Below, in pieces: positions 56,012 to 64,000 of a DNA stretch of 64,000 bases (its first letter is position 1; each line of letters begins with the position of its first letter). The notes beneath the pieces are model-generated. The model saw only the letters and a list, made by a program, of their open reading frames with translations. It made no database searches and was not told where the DNA came from. The DNA is taken from the NCBI GenBank assembly GCA_039968605.1, contig JBDVPM010000008.1, forward strand, positions 2,284,968 through 2,348,967, given 5' to 3'. This DNA is from Alteripontixanthobacter sp. GTDB taxonomy: Bacteria > Pseudomonadota > Alphaproteobacteria > Sphingomonadales > Sphingomonadaceae. A program made the position numbers and the translations under genes.

Positions 56012-56145
56012 GGGTAAGGGCCAGCCGTGGACGATGCCAGACAGAGCAGCTTCTGAAAAATAGGGCTTTTCGTCTTTTCGCGTCCGATTGCATCCGATAA
56101 TGTTTTCCATACGCATTACATACAACGGCAATCGGACGACTGGCC

Positions 56146-57306
56146 ATGGCATCGGATCTCAGCAAAATCACAGCGCGGGAGCGGCTGAAGGCTCAGCGAG
56201 AGCCTCACTGGCAGCGATTGCGCGCTGGCTGCTTCCTTGGCTTTCGCCCGTTAAAGCGCGGCGGCAAGGGCACTTGGATTGCGCGCGTGTATGACGAGGA
56301 TGCGCGCAAATATCGCGTCAAGTCGCTTGGGGACTTCGGGGCGCTGACGGGCAATGTCGTGTTCACTGCCGCAAAAAAGGAAGCCGAGGCGCTGGCGGAC
56401 CTTATCGAGGCGGGGGGCAAAGTGCGCGCCAAGCTGGAAACTGTTGCCGATGCGTGCCGCGCCTATGCCGAAGATCGCCCCGAGGCGGAATCCCGCTTCA
56501 GGCGCTACGTCTATTCGGACGCGGTTGGCAAAGTGCGGCTGGCCAAGCTGAGGCGTCGCCATATTGCGGAATGGCGCAAGCGGCTGGAGGAAAAGCCAGC
56601 GCTCGTTAGTCGCTCCAAAGAAGGTGAGCGCCGCATACGGGACCGCGCACCCTCAACAGTCAATCGGGATATGGCGGTATTGCGTGCGGCACTTGCCAAG
56701 GTGCTACCTGTTGGCGCGCCAAATAGTGAAGCGGCGTGGCAGGAAGCGCTCAAGCCAATCCCTAATGCGAATGGGCGGCGGACGCTCTACCTTGACCGAG
56801 CACAGCGCAGGGCGCTGCTTGCGAAACTCGATGTGGAGGCAAAGCCCTTTGTGCAGGCACTTTGCCTCTTGCCTCTGCGACCGGGTGCGATGGCTGCGCT
56901 AACGGTTGGCGACTTCGACAAGCGCACTGCCGAGCTGACTATCGGTGAAGACAAGACGGGGAAGCCTCGCCGCATTAAGTTGCCGACCGAGGCGGCGGCG
57001 CTGTTGGCGGGACAGGCTAAAGGCAAGCTTCCCAATGCGCCCCTATTCATGCGCGCCAATGGCCAATCATGGAACAAGGAGACATGGAAACTGCCCATCA
57101 CGGCGGCTGTGAAAAAGGCTGAATTGCCGCGCGAAGCCACCGCCTACACATTGCGACACAGCACGATTACCGACCTTGTGACGGCTGGATTGCCCTTGCT
57201 TACTATCGCGCAAATCTCCGGGACCAGTGCCGAGATGATCGAGCGGCATTACGGCCACCTTGCGAGCGATGCGGCGGTTAAAGCTCTTGGACAGCTCGCG
57301 CTATGA
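56146..57306 (+). CDS. Tyrosine-type site-specific integrase
   Basis: 386 residues. An N-terminal arm-binding part (WIARVYDEDARKYRVKSLGD) and a core-binding domain (VRLAKLRRRHIAEWRKRLEE) precede the catalytic domain. That domain has Arg245 in LLPLRPGAMAALTVG, the Lys in GEDKTGKPRRIKLP, TLRHSTITDLV with Arg337 (Tyr in place of the usual first His), and the nucleophile Tyr369 in ERHYGHL. It should cut and join DNA at the tRNA-Arg core 140 bases upstream. The next gene overlaps its stop (ATGA). Confidence 0.95.
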   Translation: MASDLSKITARERLKAQREPHWQRLRAGCFLGFRPLKRGGKGTWIARVYDEDARKYRVKSLGDFGALTGNVVFTAAKKEAEALADLIEAGGKVRAKLETVADACRAYAEDRPEAESRFRRYVYSDAVGKVRLAKLRRRHIAEWRKRLEEKPALVSRSKEGERRIRDRAPSTVNRDMAVLRAALAKVLPVGAPNSEAAWQEALKPIPNANGRRTLYLDRAQRRALLAKLDVEAKPFVQALCLLPLRPGAMAALTVGDFDKRTAELTIGEDKTGKPRRIKLPTEAAALLAGQAKGKLPNAPLFMRANGQSWNKETWKLPITAAVKKAELPREATAYTLRHSTITDLVTAGLPLLTIAQISGTSAEMIERHYGHLASDAAVKALGQLAL

Positions 57307-57989
57307 ACGGCGCAGAAGAAGCCGAAGAAGCGTATTATACGAGCGCGCCAGAAACAATCTGGGCATTGCCGGAAGATGAGAGGTGCGAGGCTTTCAAAGA
57401 TATTTTTCAGCAAGCGTCTGAAAAGTATTTAGAAGCCGTAGGACGCGATAACGCCGGAGCTGCACAGCGAGCTGCTGCCGCTGCAATCGGGGTTATAGCG
57501 GGTTTGTTTCCCGACAGGGATAACCCTTCCCATCGTCTCATTTTATCTCTTCTTGCGGCGAACGTTGCATCTCGGTCCGGCTCGAGAAACCACATATTAT
57601 TGCTGCCCGGCGCTCGGATTCCAGGGACAAAAGGCGGCTTCAATATGGCGACCATTGCGGGGGCAGGCGTGGCAGCCGTCACGTTTCTTGAAGCCAGAGG
57701 CTGTTCGAAAAATAAGGCTCGCAAGGAAGTTGCCAGCATACTTGGAGATCATGGAATTAGCAGGCGGCGAGATGAGCACAGCGAGCCAATACCCGTTTCA
57801 ATCGGAGCCCTCAGGTCTTGGGAAGAGGGCGCATCGGAACATCCAATAGCCGCTACCTCTGCGCCCCGCTACCGAGCGCAGCTTGAGCAATTTGCATCGG
57901 AGCGTGGGGGCATACAAACCTTAGACGATGCGTTGCAGTTTCTACGTGAACAAGCCGCTGAACACCTCAAGACAATGCTTGAATTTTAA
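57303..57989 (+). CDS. Hypothetical protein coupled to the integrase
   Basis: 228 residues; the ATG overlaps the integrase stop by 4 bases. The first third is acidic and helical (EEAEEAYYTSAPETIWALPE). The middle has AANVASRSGSRNHILLLPGA and KGGFNMATIAGAGVAAVTFL. The last part contains CSKNKARKEVASILGDHGIS, ISRRRDE and GALRSWEEGASEHP, which could form a small DNA-binding helix region. I do not recognise a family. Coupling suggests a role in integration, excision or control. Confidence 0.7.
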   Translation: MNGAEEAEEAYYTSAPETIWALPEDERCEAFKDIFQQASEKYLEAVGRDNAGAAQRAAAAAIGVIAGLFPDRDNPSHRLILSLLAANVASRSGSRNHILLLPGARIPGTKGGFNMATIAGAGVAAVTFLEARGCSKNKARKEVASILGDHGISRRRDEHSEPIPVSIGALRSWEEGASEHPIAATSAPRYRAQLEQFASERGGIQTLDDALQFLREQAAEHLKTMLEF

Positions 57990-58079
57990 GGGTGTCGTTT
58001 CAGCAAACTGGGTGGGGCTAGTCAGTGTGCCACAACGTCCGGGCAATCAAGCCTATGCGTGGCGTTGTCGGACAAGACA

Positions 58080-58265
58080 ATGACACCACTTACGGTCACG
58101 ATTCCCGACGCCGTGCAGGCTACGGGCATCTCTCGCAGCGCACTCTATGAAGCCATGCGTCGGGGCGATCTTGCTGCAAGGAAGTCAGGACGGCGCACTC
58201 TCATTGCTGTTGCAGACTTGGAAGCCTACTTGGCCACTCTCCCCGCCTATCAGGTGGAGGAATGA
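58080..58265 (+). CDS. Excisionase/AlpA-like small helix-turn-helix protein
   Basis: 61 residues from ATG 58080. Winged MerR-type HTH: TIPDAVQATGISRSALYEAM, RRGDLAARKSGRRTLIAVAD, LEAYLATLPAY. This is the excisionase-family (HTH_17) pattern in which the RSGRRT...ADLEAYL region forms the wing. It probably directs excision or controls element genes. It is the first gene of the tight row that runs to 60318. Confidence 0.85.
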   Translation: MTPLTVTIPDAVQATGISRSALYEAMRRGDLAARKSGRRTLIAVADLEAYLATLPAYQVEE

Positions 58266-58268
58266 TCC

Positions 58269-58460
58269 ATGCACCAGACAAAGCAAAACCGGGGCGCTGG
58301 TATCGCCCCGGCTTCGCGCAATCAACTTGGCGGCTGGCTGCATACTCCCCTTACAGCTTCGGACCGACAAGCGCAAATGCTTGCGGCCCGTTTCTGCCTG
58401 TCTCGCCATACGGCGCGGCTTATGGCGGGACACTGTTACGGGGAGGCATCCAATGACTGA
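58269..58460 (+). CDS. Small hypothetical protein of the element (63 residues)
   Basis: ATG 58269 to TGA 58460. The end RQAQMLAARFCLSRHTARLM continues AGHCYGEASND. It starts 3 bases after the excisionase stop and overlaps the next gene by 8 bases (ATGACTGA), fitting the tight row. A competing frame (58262-58456) covers the same bases. I prefer this one because its C-terminal half resembles a short helix-turn-helix and its ends fit the neighbours. Confidence 0.5.
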   Translation: MHQTKQNRGAGIAPASRNQLGGWLHTPLTASDRQAQMLAARFCLSRHTARLMAGHCYGEASND

Positions 58461-58773
58461 GCGCTACCCTAATATTCCCGGCGCGAAAGGACCGGATGGA
58501 ACGAGCCAGGAGGCTGCACAAGCGATTGCACCGAGTGTTACGTGCCTTCGCAGGTTGGCGCTGCGAACCTTGGCTGAGATCGGCCCTGCGACTGTCCTAG
58601 GGGTGGTTGCCGCAACGGGCATGACAAGAGAAAGTCTGCAGCCTCGGTTTAGCGAGCTGAGGCGCATGGGACTGGTCGAGCCAACGGGTGCGCGCAAACG
58701 CAATCCCAGCGGCAAGAGTGCCAGCGTGCTGCGTCATACCGAACGCGGTTGGAGGGCACTAGCCAATGGGTAG
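58453..58773 (+). CDS. Winged-helix (MarR-like) small protein of the element
   Basis: 106 residues from ATG 58453. After a flexible start (TERYPNIPGAKGPDGTSQEA) comes a winged helix: RRLALRTLAEIGPATVLGVV, AATGMTRESLQPRFSELRRM and GLVEPTGARK, ending VLRHTERGWRALANG. This resembles domains that sense whether to open DNA or regulate phage-type genes. It overlaps both neighbours by 8 bases. Confidence 0.75.
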   Translation: MTERYPNIPGAKGPDGTSQEAAQAIAPSVTCLRRLALRTLAEIGPATVLGVVAATGMTRESLQPRFSELRRMGLVEPTGARKRNPSGKSASVLRHTERGWRALANG

Positions 58774-59539
58774 GCGGCGCAAGCGGTCAAACATACTTCC
58801 AAACGGGCGGAGCAACATCAGCCGCTTCGCCCGTCTCGATCACCGCATTCTTCATTCGCCAGCATATCGCGCGCTTAGTCCAAATGACCGGTCGCTGCTG
58901 GTGGAGCTGATCTCGATCTACAATGGCGACAACAATGGCAGTCTCTATCTGAGTGTGCGGGATGCCGCGAACCGCATGGGCATTGCCGACCTGACTGCCG
59001 CCAGCCGGTCGTTTGACGTGCTACAGGCGGCTAGCTTTATCGAGATGACCGAAGATGCCTGTTTCCACGTAAAAGCCTCTGCACGGTCGCGTGCGCGCTG
59101 CTGGCGATTGATGTGGTTGCCGGGGCCGGGACGAAAAGCTCCATGTTGGGATTTTCTGAACTGGCAGCCTGAACCCAAGACAGCGCAGCGAAGAAGAATG
59201 GAGCGCGGGCTTCGCTGTTTGAAGAATTTTCGGCAAGCGCGCGATAGCAGCAAATTGCCGGTATTGGATTCCCTAACAATGCACCGTTTTTCGCCAGACC
59301 AGCCGAGAGGACCGGTATTGGATTCCAATACAGTAAGAGGCGAATATGGCGGAAAACCGCCAAAGCGCTGCGTTCGGGATTCCGCTACACATATAGCTAC
59401 ACCATGGGGTGAGGGCGTAACCGGCAACCCTTGCGGCTGGTGGAAGCCCGATTGGACCCCTTCAATCAAGGCATGGACCCTAGCGGCGCATATCGCTGCG
59501 CATGGACTTGCCCTCGCCCACGAAAGGAAGGCGGCATGA
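58766..59539 (+). CDS. Replication-initiator-like winged-helix protein with repeated VLDSxT motif
   Basis: 257 residues. The N-terminal 130 residues look like the winged helix of plasmid/phage replication proteins: FARLDHRILHSPAYRALSPN, RSLLVELISIYNGDNNGSLY, LSVRDAANRMGIADLTAASR, SFDVLQAASFIEMTED. The C-terminal half is basic and holds VLDSLT, VLDSNT and VRDSAT at spacings of about 18-20 residues. The first two are coded by an exact 15-base direct repeat (59258-59272 and 59312-59326). It might recognise the 30-bp array at 60.4 kb. Function inferred. Confidence 0.6.
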   Translation: MGRRRKRSNILPNGRSNISRFARLDHRILHSPAYRALSPNDRSLLVELISIYNGDNNGSLYLSVRDAANRMGIADLTAASRSFDVLQAASFIEMTEDACFHVKASARSRARCWRLMWLPGPGRKAPCWDFLNWQPEPKTAQRRRMERGLRCLKNFRQARDSSKLPVLDSLTMHRFSPDQPRGPVLDSNTVRGEYGGKPPKRCVRDSATHIATPWGEGVTGNPCGWWKPDWTPSIKAWTLAAHIAAHGLALAHERKAA

Positions 59540-60318
59540 GCAAGAGAAAAACAGCAAATCCGAGTCGCAAAAGGAAGGCTATCTCTGGCGATGAACTGAA
59601 GCCCGATTTGGCTTTGCAGGTTGATCAGAGCAAAGATGAAACCGGAGCGCGTGCATTGGCCAGGAAGCTGTTGCAGCCCTCATTCAAAAGCGCTGTCACC
59701 GCTTCGACAATCGCCAAAAAGACCTTGGGCGATGACATGGAATTGCCGGGCATAGGTGACTACATCCATTGCGTACAGACAGCGGCCAAAGCTGCCGAGA
59801 AGGGCGATCTGAGCATGGCCAGCCGGATGCTGGCCTCGCAGGCCATTGCGCTAGACAGTTTGTTTGGAGAATTGGCGCGCCGCGCAGCCCTCAATCTAGG
59901 CGATTATCCAGATGCGAGCGAACGCTACGGGCGGCTGGCCCTGCGAGCGCAAGGGAATTGCCGAACGACGCTTGAGGCGCTCTCAAAGCTGCACCAGCCG
60001 AGAGAGCAAACCGTGCGGCACGTTCACGTCAATGAAGGCGGGCAAGCGGTTGTGGCCGATCATTTTCACAATCATGCGGGGGGCGCAGCAAATGCCGAAA
60101 CGAACAAACAATCCCATGCAACCGGAGCGGCTGGTAGCGGCCCCCGATGCTTGGCAAAGACGCGCAAGGGAACGGCGTGCCAATCCCCTTCGGTGAAGGG
60201 AAGAAAGCGGTGCCGGATGCACGGCGGGACGAATCCCGGAGCGCCTAGGGGCAATCGCAATGCTTGGAAGCATGGGGCGCGGTCGGCTGGGTTGCTGGAT
60301 TTGTCGCAACTTTTGTGA
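59536..60318 (+). CDS. Phage-type protein with C-terminal CxxH-like and HGG...GN.NA..HG motifs
   Basis: 260 residues from ATG 59536, overlapping the previous stop (ATGA). A basic start (SKRKTANPSRKRKA) is followed by a helical middle (MELPGIGDYIHCVQTAAKAA; LASQAIALDSLFGELARRAA). The last 50 residues are RCLAKTRKGTACQSPSVKGR, KRCRMHGGTNPGAPRGNRNA and WKHG, a pattern often seen at the ends of phage- or island-coded proteins, with paired Cys and His that may bind zinc. Function unknown. Confidence 0.7.
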   Translation: MSKRKTANPSRKRKAISGDELKPDLALQVDQSKDETGARALARKLLQPSFKSAVTASTIAKKTLGDDMELPGIGDYIHCVQTAAKAAEKGDLSMASRMLASQAIALDSLFGELARRAALNLGDYPDASERYGRLALRAQGNCRTTLEALSKLHQPREQTVRHVHVNEGGQAVVADHFHNHAGGAANAETNKQSHATGAAGSGPRCLAKTRKGTACQSPSVKGRKRCRMHGGTNPGAPRGNRNAWKHGARSAGLLDLSQLL

Positions 60319-60412
60319 TCCTGAAGGTGACAGTGTTGCTTTTCAAATGCTCTCACCAAAACATGTTTCACGCGGTCCTTTTGCCGTCCTGTTAAACGCA
60401 GTTGCGATGCGC

Positions 60413-60576
60413 AAACGTCTGACGATCATCGTATACAAAATTGTTTGATGATCATGAGTGATGCTCAAACGTGTTTGATGATCATGAAACACACACAAAA
60501 TTGTTTGACGATCATGACGCACACACAAAATTGTTTGACGATCACGAGAGATGCGCAAACATATTTGATGATCATC
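60413..60576 (+). repeat. Array of six 30-bp tandem repeats, each with two dyads
   Basis: Units start at 60437, 60467, 60497, 60527 and 60557, exactly 30 bases apart; a shorter variant unit starts at 60413. The consensus begins AAAATTGTTTGAYGATCATG, with about ten looser bases after it. With the preceding C, each full unit has CAAA-N4-TTTG (an inverted repeat kept even when the middle changes: CAAACGTGTTTG, CAAACATATTTG) and a second dyad ATGATCAT or CGATCATG. It is AT-richer than the surroundings. It lies between the end of the forward gene row and the end of the Fic gene. Iteron-like protein binding sites are the likeliest reading. Confidence 0.8.
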
Positions 60577-61734
60577 CTAGAAAGCGTCTGCGCCCTCGGC
60601 AATGTTGAGCAATTCTGAAAAAGCTAAAATCGCCGCCCTTCGCCCAGAAGCAGGCCGCAACTCCCGAAGCATTCCATTCTCACGAAGCACTCGAACGATC
60701 CTTCGCGCAGTCGGCGCTGGAATCTCCGCGTCTTCGATAAAATGAGGTGGCTGAAAAATAGGGCGCATGAACATCCAGTCCAAGGCACGAACACCGTATT
60801 GCGAATGCAAAGCATCCACGGTCCAATCCCGCAATCGCGTATGGAGCTTCAAAATAAGGTCCGCCTTGACCAAATTTGATTCTGCCTGAGCCGTTACCGC
60901 ACGCAGGAAAAACGCCACCCAACCGGTCCAGTCGCCAGTCTGCGAAATTGCTAGAAGGCGATCATAATACTCATCGCGGTTTTCTTCGAGATACTCCGAT
61001 AGATAAAAGCTCGGCCTCGATAACAAGCCATGGGAATGCAAAAAGAGGGGAATTATCAGTCTACCGAGGCGGCCATTGCCATCCAAAAACGGATGGATGG
61101 CTTCAAATTCTGCATGAGCTATCGCTAGCTGGATTAACCTATCAGCCTCGTCGCCGTGGATGTATTCCTCCCAAGAATCCATGCACTCTGGCAAGTCATC
61201 GGCCCCGCAAGGAACAAACCTTGCATCTTCTATGGCGCAGCCTTGGGGGCCTATCCAATTTGGAATCCGGCGATACTCTCCCGGAGCCTTATTTCTACCT
61301 CGCACGCCATCCATCAACACAGCATGCGCATGCTTTATCAACCTCTGAGACAGTGGCAGACCATCTGCCATCATAGCCACTGACTCGCTCAGAGCGCGGC
61401 GGTAGTTAAGCACCTCACGAATATCAGCCTTTTTTGGAGTGCTCTCATCATCTCCAACCGCTGCGGCTTCAAACTCAAGCACCTCGCCAAGCGTGGCTTG
61501 CGTTCCTTCAATTCGGCTCGAAAGAACTGCCTCTTGCGCGGTCAAGGGAGACAACAACACGCCGGGATTCGGTATGCCTTGAAGCACCCCCTCATAGCGG
61601 GCTACGGCTGCATTCGCAGGGCCGATAAGCGGGAACAATTGCTCTAGGTCGAGAGCTATCGGCGGGAAAGCCCCATGATGATAATGAACAGGCACAAAGC
61701 CCCGTAACCGAACACGTCGCCCTTTAGAAGTCAT
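60577..61734 (-). CDS. Fic-family protein (probable AMPylase)
   Basis: 385 residues. The Fic core motif HPFLDGNGRLGR starts at His214 and is complete. An N-terminal inhibitory helix motif, S72-x3-E76-G77 within LSSRIEGT, marks the self-inhibited class. The rest fits the Fic/DUF4172-like layout: YHHGAFPPIALD, EYRRIPNWIGP and a C-terminal winged helix (APTARRIVRVLRENGMLREL). Fic enzymes transfer AMP or similar groups to target proteins. It is cargo on the element, transcribed against the other genes. No separate antitoxin is seen, in line with the built-in inhibitory motif. Confidence 0.92.
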   Translation of the reverse strand: MTSKGRRVRLRGFVPVHYHHGAFPPIALDLEQLFPLIGPANAAVARYEGVLQGIPNPGVLLSPLTAQEAVLSSRIEGTQATLGEVLEFEAAAVGDDESTPKKADIREVLNYRRALSESVAMMADGLPLSQRLIKHAHAVLMDGVRGRNKAPGEYRRIPNWIGPQGCAIEDARFVPCGADDLPECMDSWEEYIHGDEADRLIQLAIAHAEFEAIHPFLDGNGRLGRLIIPLFLHSHGLLSRPSFYLSEYLEENRDEYYDRLLAISQTGDWTGWVAFFLRAVTAQAESNLVKADLILKLHTRLRDWTVDALHSQYGVRALDWMFMRPIFQPPHFIEDAEIPAPTARRIVRVLRENGMLRELRPASGRRAAILAFSELLNIAEGADAF

Positions 61735-61839
61735 TCAGACGATCAACGATTGAGCAAAACTCTCGGTCTCAACAACACACCCGTTTTACATACTCATTCC
61801 GTACGGCAGGTTTGCACTGCAACTAAGTCATTGAAAAAC

Positions 61840-61916
<77 letters not shown>

Positions 61917-62001
61917 CGATCGCTTGAATTGCGAAGGGCGCGTCTAGCAAAGGCGGGGGCGGGCCGCCAGCCTGTTTGTTGCCGCGCGCGGCGATCGTGG
62001 G

Positions 62002-62457
62002 TCAGGCGGATCCGCTGGCCACGGGCGGTGCATCGCCAAACGCCCACATGCGTTCCAGATTGTAGAAGCTGCGTACCTCAGGGCGGAACAAATGGACCAC
62101 CACATCGCCCGCATCGAGGAGCACCCAATCGGCTTGCGGAAGACCTTCCAGCCGGACCGGGCCGAAGCCGCCCTGCTTGACGCTCTCGGCCAGCTTCTGC
62201 GCGATCGAGGCGACTTGCCGGGTCGATCGGCCCGAGGCGATCACCATGTAATCGGCGATCGAGGATTTGCCTTCCAGCGGGATGGTGACGACGTCCTGCG
62301 CCTGATCTTCATCGAGCCGCTCGTGGACGAGCGCCAGCAGCGTGCCGGGCTGCGCCGCGACCGAATTATCCGAAATGGGAGTATCCTCCATGCCGAGGCC
62401 AAGGGTGGCCGAATTGCGATTGCCGGACGGGTCCGGCTGGGTCTGCGCCTGTGTCAT
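62002..62457 (-). CDS. rsfS: Ribosomal silencing factor
   Basis: 151 residues from ATG 62457. The RsfS core is [75 protein letters not shown] and [14 protein letters not shown]. It binds ribosomal protein L14 and keeps ribosomal subunits apart during starvation. The N-terminal 40 residues are extra and low in complexity; ATG 62391 (MEDTPISD) is another possible start. It is followed by the tRNA-Arg rather than the usual rlmH. Confidence 0.93.
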   Translation of the reverse strand: MTQAQTQPDPSGNRNSATLGLGMEDTPISDNSVAAQPGTLLALVHERLDEDQAQDVVTIPLEGKSSIADYMVIASGRSTRQVASIAQKLAESVKQGGFGPVRLEGLPQADWVLLDAGDVVVHLFRPEVRSFYNLERMWAFGDAPPVASGSA

Positions 62458-62517
62458 AGGCGATATATATGCTCCTGATCTTGCGAAATGAAAGGGTTGG
62501 CGCATGCGCAGGCAGTG

Positions 62518-63171
62518 TCATGCGCCGCCTGCACCGGGGATTATAAGCTGGTGAGTGACCTGGTCCCGTATGGGCCTGCCTTCATAGGCACCGGCCCAAT
62601 TCGGATTATCGGCCCTGATTGCAGTGGCCGAGCGAGCGTCTGGATCGAAACGCAGATATACCAGTGCCGGAGCGCTCCATCTGCCCCTGCTTCTGAAACT
62701 GGCTGCGTCCACCCGATAGCGGCGCAGCCATGCCATCGCGGGGCTGGCGACAGCAGCGCGATCATAGCCCGGCCGCGCGATCACCGCAATCGGCATCGTG
62801 CGGGCGATGGCGCGCCAGTCCTTCCAGCGGTGAAACTGCGCCAGATTGTCCGAGCCCATCAACCAGACGAACCGCCGTTTTGGATAGCGGCGCACCAAGG
62901 CGCGTAGCGTATCGACGGTGTAGCGTGTGCCCAGCCGCCGTTCGATCGCAGTAGCGCGGATGGGCGCCCGGCGGCTCTGCCGAACGGCCGAGGCGAGGCG
63001 CGCGGGCAGCGGTGCCATGCCCTTGCGCGGTTTGAGCGGGTTGCCGGGAGAAACCATCCACCATGTCTCGTCCAGCCCCAGCGCCCGCATCGCGAACAGG
63101 GTTACGCGCCGGTGCCCGCCATGGGCCGGATTGAAACTGCCGCCCAGAAGGCCGGTATCGGCAGCGTTCAT
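62518..63171 (-). CDS. nadD: Nicotinate-nucleotide adenylyltransferase
   Basis: 217 residues from ATG 63171, which overlaps the proA stop (ATGA). Nucleotidyltransferase motif [20 protein letters not shown], then [54 protein letters not shown] and the late [21 protein letters not shown] region. It makes deamido-NAD+ from nicotinate mononucleotide and ATP. The usual ISSTxIR block near the end appears degenerate (SATAIR). Confidence 0.93.
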   Translation of the reverse strand: MNAADTGLLGGSFNPAHGGHRRVTLFAMRALGLDETWWMVSPGNPLKPRKGMAPLPARLASAVRQSRRAPIRATAIERRLGTRYTVDTLRALVRRYPKRRFVWLMGSDNLAQFHRWKDWRAIARTMPIAVIARPGYDRAAVASPAMAWLRRYRVDAASFRSRGRWSAPALVYLRFDPDARSATAIRADNPNWAGAYEGRPIRDQVTHQLIIPGAGGA

Positions 63172-64000
63172 CCGCGTATCTGTCCGCTGCCGCGCGCTTG
63201 CCATTTATAGGTCGTCAGCCCCTCGAGCGCGACCGGTCCGCGTGCATGGAGCCGGCCGGTTGCGATGCCGATTTCCGCGCCGAGGCCGAATTCGCCGCCA
63301 TCGGCGAACTGGCTGGAGGCGTTGGCCATGACAATCGCCGAATCGACTTGCGCCAGAAAATCTTCGACGATTTGCTCGTCCGAGGCGACGATGGCATCGG
63401 TATGTCCCGATGAATAGCGCGCAATATGGGCCATCGCCGCAGCCGGCCCGTCGACCACCGCCACCGACAATATGGCATCGAGATACTCGGTATCCCAATC
63501 CTCATCCGATGCTGCCCCGATACGCGGGTCGAGCGCCTGCGCCCGGGCATCGCCGCGCAATTGGCAGCCCGCTTCGATCAGATCACCAAGCAAGGGCTGC
63601 GATCCGGGAAACGCGGCATCGAGCAGCAACGTTTCCATCGCCCCGCAAATGCCGGTGCGGCGCATCTTCGCGTCGAGCGCCACTTGCCGCGCCATCTCGG
63701 GATCGGCGGAGGCGTGGATATATGTGTGACAAATGCCGTCGAGATGGGCGAGCACGGGCACGCGCGCATCGGCCTGCACGCGCGCCACCAGCCCCTTGCC
63801 CCCGCGCGGAACGATCATGTCGATAAGGCCGCTTGCGCGCAGCATGGCGCCCACCGCCGCGCGGTCCTGTGTTGGCACCAATTGTACGGCTGCTGCCGGG
63901 ACCCCGCCCGCCTCCAGCCCGGCCACCATGGCGTCATGTATGGCGCGGTTGGAATGCACCGCCTCACTGCCGCCGCGCAGGATCGCCGCATTGCCCGCCA
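63168..64000 (-). CDS. proA: Glutamate-5-semialdehyde dehydrogenase (N-terminus cut by window edge)
   Basis: The last 276 residues of ProA are present and the frame is open at base 64000. It begins in [20 protein letters not shown]. Next come [50 protein letters not shown] and the catalytic Cys in [17 protein letters not shown]. Near the end are [20 protein letters not shown] and the closing [11 protein letters not shown]. It reduces gamma-glutamyl phosphate to the semialdehyde in proline synthesis. It overlaps nadD by 4 bases. Confidence 0.95.
   Translation of the reverse strand, partial: AGNAAILRGGSEAVHSNRAIHDAMVAGLEAGGVPAAAVQLVPTQDRAAVGAMLRASGLIDMIVPRGGKGLVARVQADARVPVLAHLDGICHTYIHASADPEMARQVALDAKMRRTGICGAMETLLLDAAFPGSQPLLGDLIEAGCQLRGDARAQALDPRIGAASDEDWDTEYLDAILSVAVVDGPAAAMAHIARYSSGHTDAIVASDEQIVEDFLAQVDSAIVMANASSQFADGGEFGLGAEIGIATGRLHARGPVALEGLTTYKWQARGSGQIRG

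Noticed and set aside
55663-56100. Forward frame running through the tRNA-Arg fragment
   Set aside because: It has no ribosome site and its last third is the tRNA fragment read as protein; at most a cut foreign gene.
58262-58456. Alternative frame over the 63-residue element gene
   Set aside because: Rich in Gly, Pro and Ser without helix-like pattern; the other frame fits the neighbouring overlaps better, though the choice is not certain.
60343-60558. Reverse open frame coding 10-residue repeats (DRQTILCV type)
   Set aside because: It arises because the DNA unit is 30 bases (10 codons) without stops; no ribosome site, and the DNA dyads explain the conservation better. Kept only as a note.
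60413-60576. CRISPR array
   Set aside because: The units are directly adjacent without unique spacers and no cas genes are near.

Overview
The window looks like chromosomal DNA of an aerobic, high-GC alphaproteobacterium of the order Sphingomonadales, most likely the Erythrobacteraceae. This rests on overall gene style and on typical neighbourhoods (glnE-bcp, rpe-heparinase-purH, proA-nadD-rsfS), a giant NAD-glutamate dehydrogenase, a CYP153-type alkane hydroxylase and two other lipid or terpenoid-type catabolic genes. The genus is inferred; no rRNA is present.

Layout. 1-2.1 kb: YqiJ/flotillin membrane pair, flotillin cut by the window edge. 2.2-5.8 kb: acyl-CoA ligase, cytochrome P450 and SDR operon. 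5.9-10.3 kb: M23 peptidase, a decayed DUF455 ferritin-like gene, bcp and glnE. 10.4-18 kb: M28 peptidase, agmatine deiminase with an 11-bp tandem repeat over its stop codon, TSUP permease, thrS and PhoD phosphatase. 18-21.7 kb: a membrane protein/XRE regulator pair behind two matching operator-like repeats, a tiny lipoprotein, hydrolase, TPR protein and LLM oxidoreductase. 22-33.5 kb: NAD-GDH, ferredoxin reductase, queG, a NatAB-type ABC exporter, CYP153 and exported MsrB. 33.5-35.4 kb: tandem PilZ protein, tRNA-Leu(TAA), ihfB and a GntR regulator. 35.6-40.7 kb: a peptide-use operon (POT transporter, an amidohydrolase, a metal-site-less amidohydrolase paralogue, FKBP). 40.8-49.7 kb on the minus strand: S41 peptidase, dxs, a Zur-like regulator, msrA with a small membrane ORF, purH, a heparinase-like protein and rpe. 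49.9-55.3 kb: DUF2141 protein, a nucleotidyltransferase-like protein coupled to a lipid kinase, M20 amidohydrolase and an acyl-CoA ligase.

55.3-61.9 kb is accessory. A truncated CHAT-domain gene is followed by a compact integrative element of about 5.9 kb, inserted at tRNA-Arg(CCG). It is bounded by an 18-bp direct repeat lying in the anticodon arm. It carries a tyrosine integrase, an excisionase-like protein, a tightly overlapping series of small genes (one with a replication-initiator-like winged helix, one with an HGG...GN.NA..HG tail), an array of 30-bp tandem repeats with two dyads per unit, and a Fic protein. The intact tRNA-Arg appears chimeric: its T-stem differs from the displaced copy by a compensated base-pair swap.

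The right end returns to the housekeeping cluster rsfS-nadD-proA, with proA cut by the edge.

The most interesting items are the element and its 30-bp repeats, the metal-site-less amidohydrolase partner, the dimer-type operators of the XRE pair, the lipid-kinase/nucleotidyltransferase pair and the broken DUF455 and CHAT genes. All functions are read from motifs and context; none was checked against a database.
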